The notes below the pieces were generated by a model. It had not been told where the DNA came from and searched no databases. It saw only the letters and a program-made list of their open reading frames with translations. From NCBI GenBank assembly GCA_033961575.1, contig CM066730.1:138969523-139033522 (forward strand): DNA of 64,000 bases, read 5' to 3'. A program made the position numbers and the translations under genes. This document shows positions 12,226-24,349 of this stretch, piece after piece (the first letter of the stretch is position 1; every line of letters begins with the position of its first letter). This DNA comes from Aselliscus stoliczkanus. Taxonomy: Eukaryota; Chordata; Mammalia; Chiroptera; Hipposideridae.

Positions 12226-13010
12226 CTGTCTCTTACTTGCTTTTGATTTGGAAGGCAGACCTCTAGTGGGTGAGAAATCAGAATGCGTGGCAGTTGTTAT
12301 TGTAGAGAGGATTCCATCTGAGTCTACACTGGGTTGCAGAGTCTGGGTGCTTATGATAAACTGGGAAATCCATCGCCTGTAGCCATATTGCTTATAGAAA
12401 TTGGTCTGCATTGGGCGGATCACATGGAATAGGGGCCCTTGGGATAGAGAATTTCCTTGTCCTCACTATGGACAATGAGTGGAAATGACTATAGGCAGAC
12501 GCTGAAAGAGCTGTTTGCATAGAGAAGCACAGGTAATGGTGTTTGCGGTCCCAGTGACAAAGTGAGAACTAAAATGGGAGAGAGGCCATTTCCTTGTAGA
12601 CACAGTGCGCTTCTGATGCCCTGAAGTCAGCAGGAAGTCATGTCATTTTTGCTCCTTGTTGATATTACGATTTGGGAAACTCCGGTTCTCTGAGAAGGCA
12701 GCTACCCTGCTGAGGGATGCACCAGGAGAGGCAGGAGAAGGTTCTGCCCCTGAGTTGGTGTCCCTGGGCAGCAGACATCAACAAAGGGCTGGAAGAAGAT
12801 GAGAGAAGAGGCACAAGACACATCCCTCGTGATACCCAGAAATTACTGTAACATTTAAATGTGGAAATACATTTCAAAAATATGTTATTTACATAATATT
12901 GATACTCCCAAACTGGTGAAGTCTAGTGATGTTTAGGCTATATTCCTAAGAGGAATGGTTTTTTTGAACTATTATATTAAATAGCTTCTTAGAGAATTAA
13001 AGGAGAAAGA
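12226..13010. other. Intergenic sequence, nothing recognised
   Basis: Unique-looking sequence downstream of the polyadenylation site. No exon signals or named repeat. Confidence 0.4.
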
Positions 13011-13014
13011 AACT

Positions 13015-13200
13015 TACCTTTTATTGAGTATCTACTATGAGCTGAGCTCATTTATTCCTTGACCCTATAACATAGGTTTGATTATTCTCATTGTACAATG
13101 AGAAACAGGCTTGGAGAGGCTGAAGAATATCCCTAATGTCTTTCAGCTAGAAAGAGCAAAGCTAGATCTCTGTCTGATTACAGATCTGTCCATTTCCACA
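13015..13200 (-). mobile_element. MIR SINE, antisense
   Basis: 'attgagtatctactatgagc', 'ttattctcattgtacaatga' and 'gcttggagaggctgaag' follow the reverse of the MIR core. Confidence 0.7.
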
Positions 13201-14140
13201 ACTCGCAGATATCTGAAAACTAAGCTATCAAAAGACAAGAAACAAACTCTTTTCTCATTTGTTTGTTAGCTTCCTCATATATGGCTTCAATACAGGTAAA
13301 AATCTCATAAGTATAAAATCAGCGATCACTCATACCTCTAATTTTCTATATCTGCAGGATAATTTTCCAGGCTCTCCTCTCAGACCCTATCAAAATTTAC
13401 ACAAAAAGCCTCAGACGAGGCAGGAAAGGAGAGACCCTGACCCCTGCCTGAGAAATCCTGTGACTTCTCATTTGGGATGTGTCCTAACAGTGTTACATTT
13501 TCTTAGACAAAATGTTTACCTCATTGTTAAGAAGACAAGTTAAGAGCCTATTTATATTTCTCAGGGCTTGCTATGGATTGATCATAAGGAATTTCTTGAC
13601 CTGCACACAAGGCAACACTTGTAAGAAGGAGGTTCAGATTAACTGGTCTCCGTATAGTTGTTCTTTACACTCCTAGTGATTGCAGTTCTGTCAGAGGCAC
13701 TCCATAACATGTACACATGTTTGGAGAATGTCACCTAGAGGTAAACAGTAAAACACACCATTAGATTTCCCTGTAGACTTCCTAAGAAAACAGTGCAGCA
13801 GAGACCCTAGTCCATTTTTCTTCCATTGTATTATCACATCTAATTATATTGTTCAGACTCCTAGAAAACATAATATGAGTTGACATCATGTCAGAAAGAG
13901 CTGAGAAAATATAGCGATAATACCTTTATATGAAAAATACATATTTTTTAAACCCATGAAATCAATAAATGTAAAAGAAATGTAGCATTTCAGCTCAGGA
14001 TTTTAGGAGAAATTAAATAGCAATTGGAATGTAATATCTATACATAAATTTTAAGCTGTGTGTGGAAATGACCTCTATGTTGTATATTTAATTGCATAAC
14101 TTAGTGCTGCTTTCATGTGCCTATAAGATTTAGAAGATGT
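13200..14140. other. Nothing recognised
   Basis: AT-rich sequence without a supported gene. The 94-codon plus frame at 13,259-13,543 lacks exon signals and recognisable domains. Confidence 0.4.
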
Positions 14141-14205
14141 TGGCAGTTTAGCTCAATTAGGAGCATGATGCCAGTAAACCCAAAGCACAGATTCAGTCCA
14201 GTCTC
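14141..14205 (+). pseudogene. tRNA-like relic (tRNA pseudogene or tRNA-derived SINE head)
   Basis: Contains an A-box-like 'tagctcaattagg' and, at tRNA spacing, a B-box-like 'gattcagtcc'. The D-stem pairs gctc with gagc perfectly, but no regular anticodon stem can be folded, so it is not a working tRNA gene. It does not resemble the younger SINEs of this window. Confidence 0.35.
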
Positions 14206-14394
14206 TGGTAATACATAGCTGTAAGACTGTATCCCTAAAACTAAACTCAGAATATGTATGTCCCTAAAACACAGTTTTGGCTATTACAGGCATTCAATTA
14301 ATATTTTACTGATACTGTACATTCAACATCAATCATCTAGTCAAAAGATTTAAAAAAGAAAAGAAACACTTGTACTCTGAAATTTCTGCCTCTT

Positions 14395-14560
14395 GGTAGC
14401 CATGGGCCCCTGGATTAGTCACTAAACTCTCTAACCCTTATTTCTTCATCTGTGAAATGGGGATAATAAATTCTACATCACAGGATTGACCATACATGAT
14501 GATTAAGGGAAATGATGTACTTAAAGCATTTAGCACAATGTCTAGAGCCCCAACAATAAA
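14395..14560 (+). mobile_element. MIR SINE
   Basis: 'tggattagtcactaaactct', 'ttcttcatctgtgaaatggg' and 'taaagcatttagcacaatg' follow the MIR consensus in sense. Confidence 0.8.
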
Positions 14561-14574
14561 GAGTCACATTTGTT

Positions 14575-14735
14575 GCCTGCTTACTTTGTACAGAGCACTG
14601 TGCTAAGCATTTACCAATCACTGTTGAACCTCACTGCAATCTGGTATATGGTAGGTATTTTATGGTCCCCCATTATAGATCAGGAAACTGAAGTTTAGAG
14701 GGTTAAGGAGACTTGCTCAAGGCTACACAGTCTAT
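14575..14735 (-). mobile_element. MIR SINE, antisense
   Basis: 'cagagcactgtgctaagcat', 'tatagatcaggaaactgaag' and 'aaggctacacag'. It lies immediately after a sense MIR, so the two form a tail-to-tail inverted pair. Confidence 0.8.
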
Positions 14736-14859
14736 TTCTTAAGATGATTTTATTTGGAAGAGCAAAAAAAAAAAAAAACCACCCTCAAATCCAATCAAGA
14801 AAATTTATTGGCTAACAGAAAAGGCTGGAAGTACGCTAGTTTCGGACACAGTTTAGTCC

Positions 14860-15245
14860 AGAGGATCATGATATCATCAGAGCAATGGCTCTTCTCCTCT
14901 CTGATTTTTCTCAGCTCTGGCTTCACTCTTCCCTGATGATATCAAGATGGCTGCCGGCAGCTCCCAGGGTTCTGTGGTTCATTCGCATCCAGGGGATAGA
15001 GTGACTCATTCAACTATTAAAACGCAGCCTGCAGCACTAACTGCACCCTCTAAAGAGCATCCCAGAAGCAATTACCGCGGCAGGGGATGGGATTATCCTG
15101 ACTGGCTGGAGTTGAGAATGGTACAGTCAACACCACCCAAACAGCTGCTATGGCAGCTGGGAGACATGCAACCACAGAGTCTAACTGGAATAAAAACCCA
15201 TTACCATTTATCCTCTTTCATCAGGCAACCACCACAATGCCTTGA
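14860..15245 (+). mobile_element. Possible old LTR or medium-reiterated repeat
   Basis: 'aagatggctgccggcagctc' and the text after it recall a dispersed mammalian repeat that I cannot name with certainty; a related composition appears at 52.43-52.86 kb. The 103-codon frame that begins at its ATG is probably a by-product. Palindromic 'gatgatatc' / 'gatatcatc' motifs sit on its left side. Confidence 0.3.
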
Positions 15246-15249
15246 AGAT

Positions 15250-15900
15250 TTGGTCTAAAATGATATTTAATCTGAGCAAAACCAACAGCCTAAATTTTAC
15301 ATTGATACGATAGTACATTTGCATTAGCGTATTTGCTTTACCAGTTACCACATATTGTTTTCTGACCTGAATTATCTTGTATCCTCAAAATTAACCTATG
15401 AGAGTGGAAGGACAAGTGGCATTATTTCCTCATTGGGAAGAAAACTAAAGCTTGGAGAAATTAGGCAAATTATCCTAATATGCACTTAAGTAAGTAAATG
15501 TCAGGAGTTGGATTGTGAACGAAGAACTCATTAATTTGTAATCCAGGGCTCATTCAGCGATACTACTGTCTTTCGAGAGGGAGGTATTGCCTTCATTGTT
15601 TTAGCTGGAAACCAAAGCTCAGAGATATTAAGCAACTGTGTGCCCAGCACTACTCAGCACGTAGTGGCAGATCTGAGCTTAAGCCCTCATCTTCTGACTC
15701 AGAAGTCTATGCTCCTTGGCAATTTACTGCCACTTCAGCTGGCAAATCTTGTAAAGGAAGTGGGAATAAAAAGTGTTCATTTTCCTTCACCCCTCACTTG
15801 TAAACAGCAGGCCCGGCACTGCTCTGGTCCTTTATGTAAAAGTACTCATTTTAATACTCTGACAGGTGGTAACAATATCCAATTTAAGTATATTCATACA
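15250..15900 (-). mobile_element. Two or three worn MIR fragments, antisense
   Basis: Reverse MIR text recurs near 15,420-15,480 ('attatttcctcattgggaag'), 15,585-15,715 ('accaaagctcagagatatta') and 15,805-15,890 ('cccggcactgctctggtcct'). Individual borders are unclear. Confidence 0.5.
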
Positions 15901-15949
15901 CGTGAAGGACAAAATTCCGGTTTAGTGTCTCTTAATGCGTTTTGATTAG

Positions 15950-17100
15950 GGCCTAGAGAGTTCTTTAATCCTTCATAAGGAATACCTCTCACTTCATTAC
16001 TGGTAAGAAAATGCGTATCAGTGTTCTACCTTTATAGCTTGCCTCCTCATTTCCATCAGAAAAACCAATAGCCCTCAAAGGTCGGCCAGTGGCTCCTAGC
16101 CTTTTAACCCCAAGGGCTCTGTGTGCAGGGCCTTGTACCCCATAAAGTTTTCTCTGTCTTAAGGTTTGGAGTAGTGCCTAGACTTGTGACAGGTGTTCGT
16201 GACTGTGGTCTCTTGCTGCTGTGCTGGCTGTTAGGAGTTGAGGTAGCTGGCCATGGGTCGTAAGTCACAGTGTGATCCTGCTTTCAGGTCTCAGAATTTC
16301 TGTGATATCATCAAAGACCAATCAGGACCTCTGATCATCAAGTGACCTCAGGTGTTACCAAAATTGCAGCCAAAAGAAAAATTTGTGATTTTAATTTGTC
16401 TGGGTAGCCTAATTATATGAGAGAAAATATAAAATTTTTAGTTAGGCTCTTTGAAGTATTAAGCATACTTAGCAGATTCCCAAAATAGCCTCTTCAGAGA
16501 CCGTAAGGGGCCTAGGACCTCATCTTGGGCAGCATCGGTCTAAAATTAGATTTGCTTTTTTTTTTCCTCTTCAGAATATAAAAGAAAATAAAATTAACAT
16601 GTATTCATTTTGACCAATATGTCAAAATAGAACCATATTTTTGTAGGTTAGGGATGATGGAGGTCTACTTAAGGGTTCTGTTATTCTATATTTAAGGATA
16701 TATATATTTAAGTAACAGCTGTTTTGGCACAGAAACAAACAAATTGAATTTAATTTTTCTCATAGCTCCTCCCCTCTGATGTTATATTAATAGCAGCCTT
16801 GAGAGAATCAAGGGCAGCCTGACTGGTCTTACCCCTTTCTTGGGGAACATGGGATGGTAACATTTGCCCTGCTTACTTCCCAGGATTATTATGGGTTTTA
16901 AGTAATGTGTATATGCTTTGTACAACACCCACACTGCTGTATCCATGGTATTTCTTATAGTCTAGTATTGTCTTAGCCTGCGCTGTAAGATTATTAGTTA
17001 GGAGAGGTCTGATACCACCCAGAATTGATGAAGATCTGCTCTTATTCAAGTGTGAGAAAAAAGGAAGCTTATTTGTAGCACATTTTATTTTAGTCTGATT
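15950..17100. other. No gene recognised
   Basis: A block at about 16,080-16,560 has few stop-free frames and no repeat I can name; the rest is AT-rich with short A/T runs. Confidence 0.4.
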
Positions 17101-17105
17101 TATGA

Positions 17106-17106
<1 letters not shown>

Positions 17107-17154
<48 letters not shown>

Positions 17155-17160
17155 TGTGTG
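17107..17160 (+). repeat. (GT)n microsatellite
   Basis: About 27 GT units with one T interruption near the right end. Confidence 0.97.
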
Positions 17161-17344
17161 TAACCTAGTTACTCTATTAATCCTAATTATGGCTCTGGTC
17201 TAGAGAGTGTTCCTGATTTCCATCTATTTCTACATTCTGATGCTTAAATCTAGAGAGAGAAGGTCAGCCTTTTCCTGGAATGACCAGCCCATGCTCCTGA
17301 TGATGGACTGGGAGAATGGGAAGAATACCAAACCTCTCTCTCCT

Positions 17345-17490
17345 TTTAATCCTCACAGCAGCCCCTCATAGCATGGGTTATTCTCCTAATTTATAGATAA
17401 GGAAATGGAGGCTCACAGGACTGTGTAATTTAGCTAAGGTCATACAGATAATCCAGAAATTCAGCTAGGTTTGTGAGACTCAGAAGCTGT
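17345..17490 (-). mobile_element. MIR SINE, antisense
   Basis: 'aatcctcacagcagcccctc', 'tatagataaggaaatggagg', 'gtcatacagataatccag'. Confidence 0.75.
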
Positions 17491-18510
17491 CACTGACTTT
17501 CACACGCTTTCTCTCACACGAAATGAGAGCAATTGTCAGGGCAACGTGGGAAACACTTATTTGGGGTCCTTTCTCTGTTCTAGTGCCCAAGGCTTTTCTC
17601 CTTCTCCGTAATCCCTGAAATTTACCACAAACTCATCTCTAAACAACATCTGTCAACACTCATCTCTTGCAAGGAGCCACCTAGTTAACAGAAAGGTATT
17701 CATGATAAAGGCCCAGCAGCTGCAGGAACACAAATTGGCACATAGTAACTGCTTGATGGACTCAAGTCCAATGAGTGAGTGAATGTAGATATGAGTGGAA
17801 ACAAGCAAGCAAGCAATAGGAGTTATTTGAATGCTTGAGGCAGTTTTGGGGTGTCCTTTATAATATAGTGAGGGAAAGCACATCTTACCCACGCACCCAG
17901 GGGTATTTCTACATCACCTCCTGATAACCAAGGGGCCTGTAAGCCCCAGCTCTACTCACAAACACTTCGTGGTAGAGTACAGAAAAATCCCACCAATCCT
18001 GCACCCTCTAATTGCGCACTAACCCTATTCTCTGCTTTATTTTCCTTCACAGTATTTATCTCCATCTGAAATCATAGACTTATTTCACTCGGAGGCTACC
18101 CAAAGTCATGTGGGTCACAGGCTCGATCTGAGCTAAGCACAATGAGCTACCTTGTCCTCTCGAGGGAACTAGTTTAGGAAACCTAAAAGTCCAGGTTCAG
18201 GCCATGTCCTGTTCACCAGCGATGTGACAGAACATGTCACTCTGCCTCTCAGAACCGCCGCTCATCCTCACCTGTATGTGGTGGAGGAGCAAACTCCTGC
18301 CACCTTGCATTGCAAGCCTGCCATTGACCTGGGGCAGGAGTGCTGTCGCCATTACCTTTTTAATCCTTGAGCTAAAGCTCTACTCAATACATGTTTCTTA
18401 ATATAGATCATAGTAATGAGCATTACCTTTGAATGATGGCAGGCAAATTCCTCACAGCAATCTCCACAGTTCTACAGAACAGACTCATTTTCTTAGGTTT
18501 GCCCTTAAGA
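17490..18510. other. No gene recognised
   Basis: Random short frames only. No clear repeat except fragmentary MIR-like words. Confidence 0.4.
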
Positions 18511-18514
18511 GCTC

Positions 18515-18710
18515 AGCCTCTGCAGTCAGAACTCCATTTGAGTGAGTCTGGCTCATTCCGGGTCTGTTACTTTACTCTGTGTGGCTCATGTTTCTTCCTC
18601 TGGAAAATGGAGATAGTAGCAGTTGATGCTTCATGGGGTTGGTGTGAGGACTAGATGTGTGCCCAGGGCTCAGCCATTTCCTGGCATATAAGAAGTACCC
18701 ATCAAGAGTG
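18515..18710 (+). mobile_element. MIR SINE
   Basis: 'gggtctgttactttactctg', 'cttcctctggaaaatggaga', 'ggtgtgaggactagatgtg' and 'cctggcatataagaagtacc' track MIR in sense along most of its length. Confidence 0.75.
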
Positions 18711-18834
18711 TCAGGATCACTGGTGTGGCCACACCCCTCTGCCCACCTGAGCTCACCTGCAGCAGCAATGGAGAGCTTCAGTGCTTTCTCACTCTGCTTG
18801 CTTCCCTCCTGAAGGATTTCTCTGGAACCACAGG

Positions 18835-19195
18835 ATTTCACTCAGCCACGAGCAGGCACACCCCAAAAGTGCAGGGGGGTTAACTCCCCCAGGAGTCCCC
18901 CAGTCTGTGGGGGACCAGAGTCAGTGGGTAACTGTCTCATCCTCTTGAGATGATTCTAGCATATGCTCCGCAGTTTGTCAGAGGGTCCCCTGTGAGATTG
19001 AACCTCTGTAGCTCATCATTTTAACCCACTCATGAATGCATACTGTATTGGCTTTTCCCCTTCTCGCTCTCTCTGTCCGCTTCCTTATGTATGCTTCCCA
19101 CAGCACCACCCAATAAATGACCCAGTGCCTACCTACCCTACCCTAGTGCTTGTCTTAAGGCGTGCTTCTGGGGGACCCCAAACTGTGAAGCTATC
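18835..19195 (+). mobile_element. LTR-like relic
   Basis: A C/T-rich run leads into 'cacccaataaatgaccc' and then 'gcttctgggggaccccaaac', the typical end of several mammalian LTR families: a polyadenylation signal followed by a conserved GGGGA/ACCC motif. Family not assigned. Confidence 0.45.
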
Positions 19196-19310
19196 AAACA
19201 TCATTATTATCATTCAATGATAAGGAATCCCTATAACAACCCCACTTAACGGATGAAGAAACTGATGTTCAGAGGGGTGAACTTCATGGTTATACAGCAA
19301 ATGGCTCTAA
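19195..19310 (-). mobile_element. MIR SINE fragment, antisense
   Basis: 'acggatgaagaaactgatgt' and 'cagaggggtgaacttcatgg' follow reverse MIR. Confidence 0.6.
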
Positions 19311-19959
19311 TAATCCTTAAATTTCCAGATTGTTTTAAGGAAGGAGTCAGTCAGTTATCAGACATAAATGGGCTTTGTACACTGTAGCGCCAGGCCCGAG
19401 TTGCTTGTTGTCCCTTCGTAGTACCACCTCTTCTAATGATGGTGACCCAGAAAGTGATCCCCAGATGCCCAGAGTGGCCATAAATATGCCCAAGTACAAT
19501 AGCTAGTCATTCCTTTTCCGAGCCACACAATCAGTTTCCAGAGCAGCCTCACAGTTTGAACCTATTATCTGTGTTTCATAAGCTCTGGATCCGGAGTGAC
19601 CCTAATGGCCACCTATGTGGTGGGAGGTTTGACTTGGAAACCATAGTCCAGGCATCAAGTGGTATTTACACCCATGTGACAGCTCGTTCGGGAAGAGGAG
19701 TTTACTTAACAGCCAGAATAGAGGGCAGAGGGACACTCAGTGGCCAGGTCCAGAACACAGAAACCTGTCGGGAGTTGAAATGTGGAGGAAATGCAGACTG
19801 GGGAGACACACCAGCCTTGGGGAAGCCCACTCAGCAGCACTCAGAGGTACTCTGCAGAGCGCATGTAGATCAGATTGTTCTGGAGATGCGGTCATTAACG
19901 AGATCAGTAACCAGAGCGATAATAAGGGCCATTGTTGGCTACCGAGACCCCTTACAAGC

Positions 19960-20110
19960 TGGGCCCAAATGCACTTGACATGCATGAGCTGGTTTGATGC
20001 CTGCAACCATTCGGTGAGGGGATATGATTGTCCCACTTGATGTATGAATGAAGACACTGGAGCCCAGAGAGCATGAGTGACTTGACCCAGACCTCATGAT
20101 TTGGACTCCT
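19960..20110 (-). mobile_element. MIR SINE, antisense
   Basis: 'caaatgcacttgacatgcat', 'gatgtatgaatgaagacact' and 'ggagcccagagagcatgagt' follow reverse MIR with high divergence. Confidence 0.55.
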
Positions 20111-20254
20111 TTGCCCTTCTAAGCCTGTGGACCCCAAATTAACGCCACTTGGACGTGTTAGGTGTTGATAGGGTTGGCTTTTTGGCTTGCTGGTTGGTTT
20201 ATCATGCATGAAAATACAGCGTATGTGTAGAAACGTCTGTCAAATCAGGTAGAC

Positions 20255-20400
20255 CTTAGATAAATTACTTCAGTTTTCTAGGACTATGTTCGCTCCAACC
20301 AAATATGTAATACCTGCCTCACAGAGCACCTGTGAGAAGGTGGTGGGCTTAAGCATGTGGGCGTCTTGCACATGGTAACTGATCGCTACTTGCTATTTCT
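20255..20400 (+). mobile_element. MIR SINE
   Basis: 'agataaattacttcagtttt', 'ataatacctgcctcacag'-like text near 20,310 and 'gagcacctgtgagaagg' follow MIR in sense. Confidence 0.5.
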
Positions 20401-20585
20401 CTTTCCCTTTTAACCTTTGGTTCGTAGTCCACTTACTTCCAAAAAATGATTACAGAGGAAAGTGGGTTCCAAAATCTGAGATGAGATTCTCTTCTTGTGA
20501 GGTCACGAATTATTTCACAGATTCTTTTGTAAGGCAGAGAATGCCGGGAGACAAATATAAAATGCGTTGTTCAACAAAGTCTTTT

Positions 20586-20769
20586 TCTTTTTTTAATTCA
20601 AGTTTATTGGGGTGACAATTGTTAACAAAGTTACATAGATTTCAGGTGAATAATTCTGTAACACATCATCTATATATCATATTGTGTGTTCACCACTCAG
20701 AGTCAGTTCTCTTTCCATCACCATACATTTGAACGCCTTTACCCTCATCTACCACCCGCCTCTGGATCG
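20586..20769 (-). mobile_element. 5'-truncated L1 3' end, antisense, with target duplication
   Basis: The plus strand opens with a T-rich tail then 'agtttattggggtgacaatt', 'ttcaggtgaataattctgta' and 'tgtgtgttcaccactcagag', the reverse of a fairly young L1 3' UTR. It is flanked by a perfect 15-bp direct repeat 'tcaacaaagtctttt' (20,571-20,585 and 20,770-20,784), the mark of target-primed insertion. No coding part remains. Confidence 0.88.
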
Positions 20770-21484
20770 TCAACAAAGTCTTTTGTTTTCTTCTCAAAAT
20801 GACACTAAGAAATAATCAGGCATTACCTGCCCTGGTTTCTCTACCCTCTGCTGGTGAGGTCTCTCTCTTTGAGCTATTATTTCAAATGACCCCCTCAGAG
20901 CTGGAGAGCCCTCCCCACCCTCAAGCCCCACTGACATATGAAGGGCAGATAGAGCGTCCCTGGTCCAGCTCAGTACCATGACTGAACATTGACTCCCCGC
21001 ACTTGAAGGGAACTGCTTCTTCCTCTTTTTACCCAAGATGTTGATAAAATGTTGATTCAGGCTAAGTTTCTAAGTAAGACTTATGAAAAGTAGTAATAAC
21101 AAAAATAGAACAAAGAAATAAAAACTAAAATTTATGTTAGGGTCAAATATACGAAGGATAGGAGGGGACTGCTTCTGAGAGAAGATGCTGGTGTGGTGAA
21201 GACAGATAAGACAGAAAGAACTATTTTACTCCTGTTCAAGACTGAGGCTAATGTTCACACAAGTTGTACCCTGCACACCTCTGGAGGGCGCCATCCACCC
21301 AGCCTATGGTGTGAACAACACCCGGAGGAGCTATGCAAGGCAGCCCCCCACCCATCATACCTTTATCCTTTCTGTCAGGAGAATGGTCATTAAGATAGAG
21401 CCTAATTGAGGACAAACTGAAGTTCTAGGTGGGGGAAAGATGGGCAGAGAAGTTGGATATTTTCATTGATGTTTATAACAGTAT

Positions 21485-21600
21485 TAGGCAATGGTAACAG
21501 TTAACACTTATGGAATAGAATATGTCAGAGACTCTACTAAGCACTTTGCATATATTATCCCATTTTACCCTGAACTGTAATACTGTTGATATCCAGCCAA
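21485..21600 (-). mobile_element. MIR SINE, antisense
   Basis: 'ttaacacttatggaatagaa', 'tactaagcactttgcatata' and 'ttatcccattttaccctgaa'. Confidence 0.7.
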
Positions 21601-21639
21601 TAGCCATTCTTCCTCTTCCTTACCATCATTCTGTTTAGG

Positions 21640-21995
21640 TGGGCAGTGTGCCCTGCCCGAGGGGATAACTTAGGATCATCTAAGTCAGTCATGCCAGTGT
21701 TATCCCTCTATGCCAATGATTGGTCTAGCAGGAGGCATGTGATCAAATCTGGCCAATGAGAATAAAGGAAAACCTAACATTTTTCATTGATGGCAAGTGT
21801 TTTCCTCCCTGATAAAAGAGAGGCCACAGAAAAGGCTTTTATTGTTCGTTTATTTTGCTCATGTGTTCTAGTCCTGCTTTGCAAGTATTGTGTTAAGATA
21901 TGATGCTTGTTGCTGCTGTGGCCTTCCTTTTAATGAACCTGAGGGAAAGCCAAGAGAATCATGGAGATATGAACCCAGAACCCTAACATCACCTC
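21640..21995 (+). mobile_element. Possible LTR (MaLR-like) relic
   Basis: 'atctggccaatgagaataaa' and the text on both sides recall an old LTR or LTR-like repeat; a related 'tctggccaatgagac' stretch lies at 42.2 kb. Family not assigned. Confidence 0.35.
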
Positions 21996-22129
21996 ATTGC
22001 TGAGCCAATACTGGCACTCCCTTGAAACCTTTTGGGAAATGAGATAATTAAATGTCTTTATTGTTTATGCCATATTCACTGAATATTCTTTTACTTGCAC
22101 CCAAAATACTTCCTACTGATAAAATATTA

Positions 22130-22240
22130 TTGGTTCCATTTTACAAATAAGTTAAATAACTTTTAAGTTTAAATAACTTTCCCAATGTGACACAGCTGGT
22201 AAGTTGAAAGGCCATGCTTCCAGCTAGGTCTGCCTAAAGT
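22130..22240 (-). mobile_element. MIR SINE fragment, antisense
   Basis: 'ccattttacaaataagttaa' followed by 'atgtgacacagctggtaagt' matches reverse MIR. Confidence 0.65.
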
Positions 22241-22679
22241 AAGATTTTCACTGCTACTGTTCTGCCTGAGGCTCAGTCTGAGGTCCAGGGGGTTACATCG
22301 CAGAGCAACACACTGTCCCAATCAAATAAGAAGAGCGCTCAACAGTGGACAGCTCCACTGGGCAGGGAGGCTTGCGGTCACTGGAACTGTTCAAGCAAAG
22401 ACAAATCTTCCATCCATGAGGTTGTTGGAAAAGAGGCTGTGAATAGAGAGAAGTGAAGATGCACTACGAGTGAGAGGCAGGTGTTCCATAAATGTGGTCT
22501 ATAACAGAACCAAATGGACCCAGAGACTCAGTGAAAAAGAACCTACAGCCTTGGCTAGCCAGGTGTGCACCCTGAGAGAGTGTCTCAGGTATCTATGCTC
22601 AAGCAATGGGTGTGCTGGCTCTACTCCTGGACCATGGAGGGCGACGGTGTGGTGAGTGGTACAGGCCAGGTATGGGTCT

Positions 22680-22800
22680 ACATCAGATTGTGGCTCCACC
22701 GTTTCTTACTTGTGAACCTCAGCTTTCCCCTTTCTCAAATGGGAAGAATGGACTCAGTGTACCTCACAGGGTCACAGGGAGGATTAAATGAGATGAGTAT
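22680..22800 (+). mobile_element. MIR SINE
   Basis: 'tgtgaacctcagctttcccc', 'tttctcaaatgggaagaatg' and 'ggaggattaaatgagatgag' follow MIR in sense. An antisense MIR-like word set ('gcgagcacttactgaggacc') follows at 22,808-22,870. Confidence 0.75.
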
Positions 22801-23394
22801 ATACTTGCGCGAGCACTTACTGAGGACCTGCTATGTGCCTTGCCCTCTGCTGAGTCCTGATATCTGTGTAAGCTACAAAGAGCCTTTCCCAATGTAAAAT
22901 ATTAAGTATTATTCTTTATTTAAAAAATCGTCCAACTCGCCTCTCTTTCCTACCCCATCAACAGAACAACAACAACAAAAGACCCCATTCCTCTATTTTG
23001 AAATAAATTGAGCTCTTATCTAGGAAAATAGAAGAAGTGGCTCCAACGGACAGTTTCCAGTAAGACAAATCCCCCAATGGCCTCTTTCTGCCACCGCTCA
23101 ATAATGGTGTTTGCTATAAATCAGAGAGCTTCTTTATCAAGTGCCTTGGAAACACTGGGGACCGATTTAGCCCTAGAGTGAGATTAATCACAAATGCTGC
23201 TTTAGGAAGAGTGATGGGTGTGAATAAGAAGGTTCAGTGGAGATCATTTCGATTCACCCTGATTGTTGTAGATAGCTGAAGTTTGCAGAGTGAGGGCTCT
23301 AAGTTCTTCAGCGTTTCTCAGTTTGGGAAAAATTATTGTATCCAAGAATGGGTTCTCTACCCCTAACAATGGCCGAGAGGGACAGGGGAATGAA

Positions 23395-23520
23395 CTAATG
23401 TCTTCTAAAGCACCCACTATGTGTGCCAGACACTGTGCTTACATCATCGTTTTTGATCCCCATGAGATAGGCCTGGTTATCCTCATTTATGGCTGAGAAA
23501 AGGGAAGCCTATAGCAGCAA
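23395..23520 (-). mobile_element. MIR SINE, antisense
   Basis: 'gcacccactatgtgtgccag', 'acactgtgcttacatcatcg' and 'ggttatcctcatttatggct'. Confidence 0.75.
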
Positions 23521-23794
23521 AATGGCTTGTACCAATGACCTAGTGCTGGAGATGAGAACGAAACACACAAGTCTGCATGATTCCAGAGCCTTACCCAGAA
23601 GCCTCTTGAGACGTTGATTGGAGATCCCTGGCCACAGAGCTCAGTGCAGTCACCAAGAAACAAACAGAAGTGGCTCACTGAGACTGCCGGCCCCAACAAG
23701 GAGGCCTGAAACAGTCCTTCTGGACCCAGTTTTAATGACACTGTTCTGGGATAACCTTCTCAAATCTTTCTCTCTGTTTTTCCTGTAAGGTAGA

Positions 23795-23842
23795 GAGTGA
23801 GTGAGTGAGTGAGTGAGTGATTGAGTGAGTGAGTGAATGAAC
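23795..23842 (+). repeat. (GAGT)n tetranucleotide tract
   Basis: About ten GAGT/GTGA units with a few substitutions. Confidence 0.93.
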
Positions 23843-24139
23843 GAATGCCCCCAGGCAGAATAAGAATCTGCCCCCTCTATTTGTGCGCAATATGGCAGCC
23901 ATGGAGGGTGTGGGGTTCAGAACGCTCTTCAAGAGATCCCACTGTGGGGGGGTGCTCCAGCTGCCTCACCTTCAGATCCACTGTGACACTTCACCTGGAT
24001 GGCTTACAGCCAGTGCCTGAGCACGGCAGGGGTACCAGAGATGGGCTGGGCCATTCCTGTTTCCCATGAGGCCCCTCTAATGGACAGCCTTTGCTTAGAG
24101 ACTCCCTATGGGCCTAGCTGTGACTTTCTTAGAACTGTG

Positions 24140-24335
24140 CTATGGTCAGAAGCTTTGCCAAGTTAGCCCTTCTTCCTTCCCACTCTCCGCTCATGTATGT
24201 CAGACCCGCGTTATGGTTTGAAGGCGCTCCCTGCCTGCTCCTGCCCCATCTCCCCACCATTTACATGCGTTTCTCCAATAAATCTCTTGCGCATCTAATC
24301 CCATCTTGGCGCCTGCTTCTTGGAAGACTAATAGA
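24140..24335 (+). mobile_element. LTR-like 3' end relic
   Basis: 'tttctccaataaatctcttg' followed by 'atcttggcgcctgcttcttg' has the look of an LTR polyadenylation region. Family not assigned. Confidence 0.4.
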
Positions 24336-24349
24336 CAGACATAGTGATT

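Noticed and set aside
14947..15258. 103-codon plus frame starting MAAGSSQG
   Set aside because: The opening resembles a dispersed repeat and no exon signal follows; it is considered a by-product.
19556..19978. 140-codon plus frame
   Set aside because: No recognisable family; its 3' end runs into a reversed MIR, and overlapping frames on both strands are also open.
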